Below, piece after piece: positions 24,093-34,400 of a DNA stretch of 64,000 bases (position 1 is its first letter; each line of letters opens with the position of its first letter). The notes beneath the pieces were generated by a model. That model was not told where the DNA came from. It did no database searches and saw only the letters and a program-made list of their open reading frames with translations. The position numbers and the translations under genes are program-made. Source of the DNA: Hemibagrus wyckioides. Taxonomy: Eukaryota; Chordata; Actinopteri; Siluriformes; Bagridae. The stretch lies in contig NC_080717.1 in assembly GCF_019097595.1 (NCBI RefSeq), forward strand, positions 25,148,876 to 25,212,875. Direction: 5' to 3'.

Positions 24093-26256
24093 CGCACACA
24101 AGAAGATGCAGGACTACAACAGTGTTTTATTATTGAGTAAAAATCTAACTCCAGCTGATAAAGATCTCTTTCTCATTCATATTTCATATTTCACGCACGA
24201 GTTGGGAATAGCTGAGTGCGCTGTAATTAGCATCGCTAGCAGACGTGAGTGTGTGAGGCTCCAGGAATAGCAGGGAGCTCTGTCTTCCCTACGTCCACAG
24301 CCTTTAAATAGCAGCACTGACGCTGAACTCGGCCACGACCCGTTGCCATGGTTACGCACCACTGCATGCGTGTGTGTGTGTGTGTGTGAGAATATGTGGG
24401 TAGTTGGAGGGGCTGTGATCGTTAATTTGTGCAGAAAGTGAGATCGGTGTGTGTGTGTGTGTGTTTCAGCATTGTGAATGAGCAGGAGAGGTGTACAGTG
24501 TGTGTAAGTGTGTTTTTGGTCCAAGCAGAAACACACACACACTTAAAATGTAATTTCCCTTTTAGTGCTTAAAGTGTAGGCGTAACTGTGTGTTTCATGT
24601 GTGTGTTCATAGTCACTCACCTTCTATAGCATGAAGGTGAGTGCAGGTGATGTATCCCACAATCCTCTGCTCCTGATGCGAGGTGCCCACCTGGACCTGC
24701 GGAGACACAGGGAAGTTGTCCTAAACTTGTGGAATGTGACATTAAATTATTTTCAAGCAACATGCTGTGTGTCTTTGAAGTTGTCCTGTGCGTGTTTGCA
24801 CTGAGGTCATCAGCAGCGCCGACGGTGAGGGAGGATTCTCACCCAAAGACATCAGACACGTCTGAGTGATATTACTGACTCATACACCTTTAGTCATTTC
24901 CCCGCCCAGAAATCAGGAAGATCGTATGTACGAGTTGAACGCACATGAAAGCACCATAAAGTCGTAATTACGAGAGGGGATTTTCACAAAACACACCTGA
25001 TGCACATTATTTGTTTTTCATTTACAGGAGGCACATTTTAAAACCTTTGCTGTCATTTTTGTAGTTAATTAAAAGAACCGCCATCTCGTTCCGACCGAAG
25101 CCACTCCAATGCTGATGATGTCGTAATCACGACTTCCCAACTCGTAAATACGAGCTTCCCAGGAGGACTCGAACACACAGTTAGCATTTGTATATGAAAC
25201 TCTAGCTGGGGTGTGTTTTCCACTTGAGTCTGATGGATACTGGTTTAGAAAGTTGGGACACATAAACGGGAAGTTTTCCTGACCCTGTATGGATCATTTT
25301 GAAAAATAAACACACATCTGTTAGTTTAATACGTGATTTACATATGAATAGGTTGTTTTTCGCTCATGTTCACCAACTACATGCACATGTACATTAGCAT
25401 GTCTCTCTCTCTCTCTCCCTCTCTCTCGCTCTCTCTTTACCAACTTTCACCAAAGATGTATATTCTAGCATTACGAATCCCCTATTTGCTCATATTTGCT
25501 CCCAAAAACCGGCTACCATGCTAGCTGAGTAAGCTAGCTAAATTGAATTTCATTCGCTAATGCTAGCCAGATCCCAAAGATATATATCGATAGATTAAAA
25601 TTTGAAGTACATTTATTTCCCATGTACATTATAAATCATTTAAAAAATTTTCTAATGAATCTCATTTTGACAACACGTCAGTTTACAGCTAGCTAACGTT
25701 TCAGCAAGCTAGCTAAATGCGTAGGTCTATAGACACAATCCTAAAAGCTCATAGCTTCGAATTCATCCACAACTTCTACAACATAATCTTCAAAATGAGA
25801 TGAATTTAAGGGACTAACGTTCATTTTATCCTCGATTAAAAGTGTTGGTACAGACATTTATGGATATTTTATCATTTAATCTCATCAATATTCCCTTAGG
25901 TGATATACGGCAACGGTGCTGAGGAAGACGGTGATGCTCTTTTGTCATTTCGATTTTTATTTCCGATTTTAAGCTGAAGAAGTCGAGCGATGATTTAGAT
26001 GTGCAGTTGAGTCATGGTACCTGACACATTGGCACAGTTTCGGGTCAGTTTCCTGTATTAGGTGAAACATAAGTTTTCGAGTGTGTCATTCTCTCTCTCT
26101 CTCCTTCTCTCTCTCTCTCTCTCTCTCTCTCAGCTTCTTACTGATGATTTATGGGGAACTGGCTTAGTGAAGTCTGATGTCATTTGGATCGATGCAGGTT
26201 TTTGTTCTTAATGCAGATTAAACGGCAGCAAAGAGACAGATCGTCTCCTGTGTGAG

Positions 26257-26303
<47 letters not shown>

Positions 26304-27597
26304 CCCTGCCTGCTTCCTTCCCTTTTCCTTCTGTCGAGTTTCTAACCGACGGAAGAGCCAGACAGGAATCAAAGAAAGCTTTCAGCATCCAATACATGAA
26401 TAAATAAATAAAGCCCGCAAAGGTGACTATGTGCTTATGAGTAATTATGAAATAAACAAATATGCATGTTACTATGAAACCTTCTTACACATGGCGGCGT
26501 CTGAGCCAGAGCGGTCTGTGTGCGCTGTGTGTTTATTCATGTTTTTGTTTAGAAAACATCTGTTTTATTTCATCATTTAACATCTTTAGAGAATCTCTTT
26601 TTTTTAACCACCTCGCCTTATTTCATATAAACATATGAGTAGATTTCAGAGTGGATTGAATAATATTCTCCAATCAGCGTGCAGGTTGCACCACATGACT
26701 TCACATGGACGTGAGGGGAAAGAAACGACGTCATAAAGTTTTTGGGCGTGTTTTAGAATGACACAAAACAGTAAGGAGACTTGGCCGAAATTTTGAATCC
26801 AATGTACTGAATATTAAATTCTGGACGATTTAAAATTACGAGCGAGAGTGTGCGAGAGTCATGAGACCGCATGAGTGGTTTACGCTGTCACTGATTATTT
26901 TCCCATAACAGCACACCAAGGAGTGTTTGATTCCTTACAGAGTCTTGAATTCTTGGACGCAGAGTAGCTGCGGAGTCCAGACGGATTATAAGCACTAAGA
27001 CAAGTGGTTTAAATCGATCAATCGTAACAAAGATTTCCTTTAACTCACATGGTTCGTTGCCAAAGCAAAAAGCCTGGATGCTTAATTAATGCGGGTGGAT
27101 AAAATGCAAGCGGCACAGTTTATAAAGGCGGGGCTAGTAAATGTAAGCGCTCCTCAGTGGTGATTTGTAGATTTAATTCCATTATGGGATCGTGATGATC
27201 CACTGCCTTAGTGCAGAGTGCAGCTTGTCTGGCTCGGTGTGTGTGTGTGTGTCCTGCAGTGTGAAATGAATATTTCAGGTACTTATGCATGCTTGGCTGG
27301 AAGTGTGTACCACCACTGAGCCCAGAAACTTTAAGCGTCAGCAAATGTAGGGGCTGAAAACAGGGAACAGCGTACGTGTGTGTTCGTTATTATAGCCGTC
27401 AAAATTCATGACCTGGAAACTTTAGGTCCAGTTATAGCATTTCATCAGCAAAAAAACTCACAATGGAAATGAAATTATTTTGACAAACAAACAGTGTGAC
27501 GCTGCAAAACTTTCACAAACCTTGCATCCTTGGGCAGTAGCATGAGGGACTTTTGGATGAACTGGATCCTAAAGGGTGTATTATTTATTTATTTATT

Positions 27598-27681
<84 letters not shown>

Positions 27682-28671
27682 ATAAATCTATTTGTTTATA
27701 TTATTTATTTATCTTTTTATATATTGTATAATGATTCTCAAGAAACAATTACAATACACACTTAAACAGAGAAGGCACTGATCCCATACCTACAGGATTG
27801 ATCTATTGGATATCAGATCCTCTTACACACTTCCAAAAATCTGGATTTGTGAAATTTGGAATTTTTTGGAATTTGAAATGTTCACATATAAACAGTTTGA
27901 AACCTGAAATGTTATCAGGAACTTTTATGTAGCAGCTTTCGAGAAATGAATTAAAGAAGTGCCCTTGAAAATACACTATGAATGCAACACAAAAACCTTT
28001 TTAACACAAGTTGTGTGTTGGAAAGATGAGGTTTTAGTTTGTAGAGACTTAAGCCTACACGGTGAGCGACGAGGTTGGAGTGTGTACGGTATTAAAGTGC
28101 AGTAGGTGTGTGTTAAAGTACAATAAACACACACGTGTACACACTGATGCATGAGCTCCAGGGGCGGCAATACTTTTGTGCAGAGCAACAGATGGCCTGC
28201 AGTCAGTAACTGAACACCTACCAAGTGACCTAATATGGTGGCCCTGATAACATGGAAACACAGTGTACACACACACACACACACACACACAAAAGGCAGA
28301 GAGCAAGACACATAGTTCAAACACTAAGCGACACTTAGACAGGCACTCAGACACCCACACACACTCACACGTAACAGACTCAGGCACCAAGTGGAGACAA
28401 ATACAAAGTGGGACACACACACACACACACACATAAACACACACATAATTACTGCAAGAGTAAGACAGAATCAGAGAAGTGGTGAATAGTATTGAGTAAC
28501 CGAGTCCACACACACACACACACGTCTAACACAAATTCTAAGTGAGACTTTGACACACAATGACACACACAGTTCAAACACCAAGTGACACTTGGACATT
28601 CGCACACACCCACACACACTTACACAACAGTCTCAAGAACCAGGAGAAGACAATCATGTTATACTGGGGGA

Positions 28672-28712
<41 letters not shown>

Positions 28713-29399
28713 ACTATCAGACACACACACACACACAAACACACACCCCGGTGCTGATTCCGTTCCCATTGAGACGTCAGACAGCTTTTAAATAAGAAGA
28801 AGAAGGATAAGTGTGTGCTCAGGAAGGCTGAAATTGGAGAGCTGCTGCATCCTATGGGAAACAAGTTTAATTAATATTCTGCCTCTCTTCATCCTCGCCT
28901 CACTCCATCTCTCCTGCCTCTTTTCTTTGCCTGTGTTTATTTCGCCGTCAGCCGTATTCATTTATCACATCTTGACAAATTAAAGGAAAAACCAATATGC
29001 ACTAATAAGGTGTCAGAAAACACGGACCACCAGAACAGTTTCAGCGCAGTCATGAGTCATGAGCACGAAAATACAAGGCTTTTAAAGTGTGTGTGTGTGT
29101 GTGTGTGTATTGTGTATATGTGTGTGTTTATCCAGATAACATTTTCCAAGTTCTATATATTCGTAGGCTTTTATATTTTCCAAGTTCTCAGGCTGGAAAT
29201 TTATAGATATTCCTAAGTTCACAGAATTAGATTTAGAATCTAGAAAACTGGGAAACAGTTTTCTAGATTCCCAAAAAACTGCTTTTTGATAACAGGATTC
29301 TTTGTTGCTCTGAGGTTCTCTACAATGCTGTTATTGTAATACAACACATTCAACAGATGTCTGCAATTGTGTTTATTAAATTTAATAAAGTTATTATTC

Positions 29400-29436
<37 letters not shown>

Positions 29437-30585
29437 AGATTTCCTTATGATTCCAATCATGACCTCAAGACACTTGAAGTTCATGTATAAGTGCAGATTT
29501 AAGCTCTGAGATAGCACAGGTAGCACCCTGTAGATGATTTATATACAAAAACTAATATCAACTAACATTTCGGACAAAGCCATATTAGTTAATGAGTCAC
29601 ACTGAGAGATCTTCGGTGACTGATCACACCCATGCCTTATTACTTAGGCAATAAAACTTTAGCTATTATAATGAATTATTATAAAGAATACGTCACAAGG
29701 TGGTGTGATCAAAGCCGACTTACAGACACCAGCTCGGAAACCCATTATTTATTTATTTTTCTCCCCCAGTATCAATCCATCCTGCGGCGTTTCATTGCTT
29801 TCATACTGCATCACACCCAAAAGTGCAACTCTTTATTCGTTAAATAATAAAAATGTCATACTTTTTATCCATTTCTAGTTACATTTCATGTTTCCCAGAT
29901 GAGGATGAGGTTCCCTTGGGAGCCTGGTTCCTCTCAAAGTTTCTTCATCATAACATCTCAGAGAGCTTTTCCTCACCGTCACTTCAGGATTAATCATTAG
30001 GAATAAATGTTAGGGATAAATAGCAACTTTATAATATTTCTTATGCTCTTTGGGACAATGTCCATTGTTAAAAGCGCTGTACAAATAAACTGAATTGAAA
30101 TTAAAGAGACATTTCTTCGAAGTTATTCAGATAGAAAAAGGAAAAAATGTTTCATGTTACAGAGATACTGCAAAGTGTAAACTCCTCTGTCGGATTTATC
30201 TCTGGTGATCGTCTAGCACTGAGACTGGAGACTCCTTCCACAAACTGTAAATAAATGTCTCCTTCCAGGAAAATGCACAACATCAATATTTACCTAAGTT
30301 TTGGGTTTTTTGTTAAAATCCTTACATCTGTCGTACAACCTCTGTACTCATGAGATGTACACCAGCAAGAATACCATATTAGAACAGGCGCATTAATATA
30401 AACTTGTGATTTTAATCTGCACTACTATCAGAGATTCTGTTGTAAGAAATGAATCAACTCCTTCTGTCCAATCACAATCCAGGATTCAACAGTTTGAAGA
30501 GCAACACTTCTGCACTCCCACAAGCGCACCTTGCAAAGTGCAAATGCAAAAACAAAAGAGAAACCTGAAGATTTGACCATCTTGA

Positions 30586-30624
<39 letters not shown>

Positions 30625-30716
30625 TGGGTGGGTGTGTGTGTGTGCTGTCAGCCACTGTCAGCCTCTGGCATGCTGTTGCTTAGCAAACGGCACTTAGTGT
30701 CTAACAACTCTCTGTC

Positions 30717-30764
<48 letters not shown>

Positions 30765-30897
30765 AGCATTTAGCAGGCTTGTCTGGCAGGCACTGACAAC
30801 AGAACTGGAGTTCAGCCAGGGACTCAGGTGATAAACATGAGCACTACTGTTCTTCTCTCTCTCTCTTACACACACACACACATAACATGACCCTTAC

Positions 30898-30934
<37 letters not shown>

Positions 30935-31339
30935 ACACACACAAGCATGACCCCTATGTCTCTCTCTCTAAAGACCTAGCCATTCATGACCCATTAATAC
31001 ACTCTCCACATGAAGAATCCCTCTGTGATGAAAAACCCAGCTCCACGCTGGAACGGCTCCAAACTCATAATAATAGAAACCAACATCAATTCCACAGTCA
31101 GAAGGAACAAAGATCAGAACAGAGGAGTCCGTCTCTCTTTGCGAATTACGGATGAGAGACTTCAAAAAGACGCTCTGCTCTACAAAGCCACGATTATAAA
31201 TTATTCAGCGTGTGTACTCACAGAGCACACATCCAGAGTCAAGCCTGACCAATGGCTGCTCTAAACCGCTCTAAATTACCCTTTGAGATGGAGGCTGTTT
31301 GGTGTGTGACCATAAAAGTATCCAAGCTAGGCAGAGTTT

Positions 31340-31408
<69 letters not shown>

Positions 31409-34400
31409 TGCAGCCTCATTTCTGTGCTCCTGAGATTCAAATTCACATTTTTTGGTCAGATCAACTGTACACATGCTTTTTCGACTTATTATATGACATA
31501 AAAATAGAATTTATAATACAGATTTTACGCATTTACGCATACAAGTAGGAAAGGAAAAAAATATGTATAACATATCTAAAAAAGATAATATATGAATATT
31601 GCAGGTGCAGAAATTAAGATATAATTTCAATTAAAATCAAATCAATTTCATTAAGCTAAATATGATTACATGTTCCACAGTTATTCATCACTTCCCTGGA
31701 AATACTGGAAATATGACAGATTTCCAGTTTGGGAATTTTTCTTCAGCTTCAATTAAAATAATTCAGTCTCCTGAGAAGTTTCTTTTGACTTTTGAACATC
31801 TGCAAAAAATGTTCACAAATCTTTCGCATCTTTGGAGAAAAATTCTCTTCCATCATTCCCAAGCCATCATTTTTTTTTATTCATTTACTTGTTTTGTGTC
31901 TTGGTTGTAAAAGTAGTAGGTGATGAAAAATCCTGTCACACAGATGGAACTGTAATATTTTTCCTGTCAGAAATTTTTCATGGACAAAATAAATGACCTA
32001 AAAAGTCGCTAATATATAACAGGCTGCTGCCGTTTCAGTTAGCTGACATTTTAAGCCATTAAAATGTTCTTTTTTTATGGTGAATAAATGCCACATTTAC
32101 ATAACGTAGAAGAATTTGTGAAGATAAAGAAACATCAAGTTATTCAGACTTCCATTGTGTGACTAAAATTAGCGTATACATCTAGCATTTGCATATGGCG
32201 TAGTTACGTTCAGGTTAAACATGAGAATGTCCGATGTGAGTGGTATTATATCTCATTTTTAATTCTATATAAACTGAAATATACACTAAGATTCCTATTT
32301 TAAAATGCTATCTCCTTGTCCTCAGTTGAATCACTGGTCAGAAATCAGAGCTGCCAAAAAACCTGAACTATTGTGACTCACAATTATAGTTATTAAGACG
32401 TGAAAGCAGCAGAAGAGCTGCCTGTTTATCCATTTGTCGATTTTTTTATCAACTTGACAGCTAATAAACAGTCTATATTTCATTGCTTCCAGGTGAAATA
32501 CAACATTCTCAGGATTGCACAAGAATCCAGTAACTGATATATGAGATCTTCACTAGAAATACACAAACACACCTCTACACAATTCCCAGGTTTTTCTCTT
32601 TATTACATTACATTAGCCTCTTTGTTGTTTTTAATAGTGTATTGGTTCAATGCAACAGGTCTACTTTCAGATCAATCTAACATAAAAATCCACCCATCCT
32701 TCCGGTTAAACTCAAAACCCTTTTAAATTTCCCAATTCCATCTCCAGAATTGAACATTTTTATTAGATTTGATCTACTAAAATAAAACAACAATCAGTAA
32801 AAGGCTATACCTTTATTTTTAAACAAATTGTTCCACTAGACGGCGCTGCAGCATCCTCGACATCCTGGTTGTAAGGAAACAACAGCATCTACGCTAATGT
32901 TGTGATGACACAGCAAAGCCACATGAGTCACGAACCTTCAAAGGTAGCTTGGCTTAGAAGAAACCACTGCTAAAAAAAAGCTTGGACTAGCAAAATGCAT
33001 GTTGCTTGCAAGCAAAGGACCAGCAAAACCAGCAAAAAGTTGCACAAGACCTGCTTTAACAGCAAGATTTCACCTTAACAGACAATCTAGGGAAGTCAAC
33101 CTGGCAAACAGTGATATGGAATTCTTGCTGGTGTAAAATGTTTTCTTTTGTTCCAAAAAGAAACACATTTTTAGACTGATGAGGACCTTTTGGTGTTGTT
33201 TTTTTATACAGTACCAATTTATTTATAAAGCATTAAATCACTAACCTTGACAAATAAAGAAACAATAAAATCATTGTTCAATCCTAGCCGACAGAGTTTA
33301 TCTCTGAGGCTTCTCTTTGTCAATTGAATCCTCTCATTTGTATAGGTTTGCATGATATTTAAATTAGAAAGCAAGGAAGTGGCTGCAAGAACAAGTGCAA
33401 CTGCTATCAATGTGTGCAGCAAACCAGCTTGACCACAGAAAGCCAAATACACCCCTAAAGAGACTCTAGAAAAAACCCCACCACGAAAGATCGCCATACA
33501 GTCAAGCAAATCCAAATCTTTGTAAGCGTTTCATGCTAAAACCTTCTGATCAATTTCAAAAATATGGCTAATGCAAAATGTAGACAGGTTAGTTCAAATC
33601 CACAATCGTGCAATTTTTGTAAACCTGAAACAGAACTAGGAACTTAAAACAAATACCTCTCTGTACAATGAAAAAAAAAAACAGAACTGCTTAGTCATGG
33701 TACACTACACTTGATTTAATTACCACTTTAAACATACATAAAGTGCTCCCTTACCTTGGCATAAAGAACACCTTTGGAAGCGAGGGCATCCTCTGCACGA
33801 CCGTTGGGGTAACACTCATAATGTGCATCCAGGATGGGGTAGCGACTGGCCAGGAGAAGGCCACTGTTCAGGAACTTGAATCTTGAGCAGCAACCCTTCC
33901 AGCCATAGCGTCCGACATCACTCAGGATGTATGGGAAATAGCGGTGTAGCTGCCCGCAAAGCCGCTCCGTTGCCCGTCTGTCAAATGCTTCCTGCAGGCA
34001 CAGGAAATCCAAATTGGCTGGAAAAAAGGCTGAGATCTCATGGTCGAAGCCATCGTCCCCATGTCGACGCTTGCGGCCTACGGGCCTTTTGAAGAGAGAG
34101 GTACGGTGCTGTGAGAGTGTATTGTTGGATGGGATTCCCCCATCTGTGGCACCATGGAAACGGGTCAAGGACTCACGGGAGGCAGTGCGACTATGCAAGC
34201 TGCCTATGTCTCCCTCACTAGGTCGATGATTTTGGTCTTCAGCCTCAGAAGGCTCAGGCTCAGGTGATGTGATGCTGATTTGGACCCCAGATGGATGCAC
34301 GGGACAATCTTCTGAGTTTGTGACAACTGTGGTGGAGTGGACTGGACAATCACTGGATGCCTGCGTATCTGCCAGTTGGTGGATCGGACAATCTGAAGAT

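Larger units (their letters stand above)
22563..24620 (-). other. smpd3: smpd3 intron 2
   Basis: GT-AG intron. It contains a purine-rich tract (22855-22950), a GTGTGGC minisatellite (23466-24060), CA/TG runs at 24058-24100 and 24366-24540, and an exact RFX X-box match at 24342-24355. No exon-like sequence with family similarity is seen inside it. Confidence 0.85.
24697..33754 (-). other. smpd3: smpd3 first coding intron (about 9 kb)
   Basis: Bounded by donor GTAAGG at 33754 and acceptor CCGCAG at 24697. It holds many microsatellites (CT/CA at 26090-26300, AAT/ATT palindrome at 27595-27680, CA blocks at 28260-28745, TG at 30588-30620, TTTA at 31338-31408). A retroelement tail lies at 29896-30100 and a family B repeat at about 30170-30440. 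I see no second gene. A 98-codon hydrophobic frame at 33219-33515 (minus) is unexplained. Confidence 0.85.

Noticed and set aside
23721..24140. 139-codon plus frame with regular VASxxVSxx pattern
   Set aside because: It follows the 38-bp minisatellite; no independent coding evidence.
28574..28864. 96-codon minus frame with RERERERE
   Set aside because: It is the CT/GA and CA/TG microsatellites translated.
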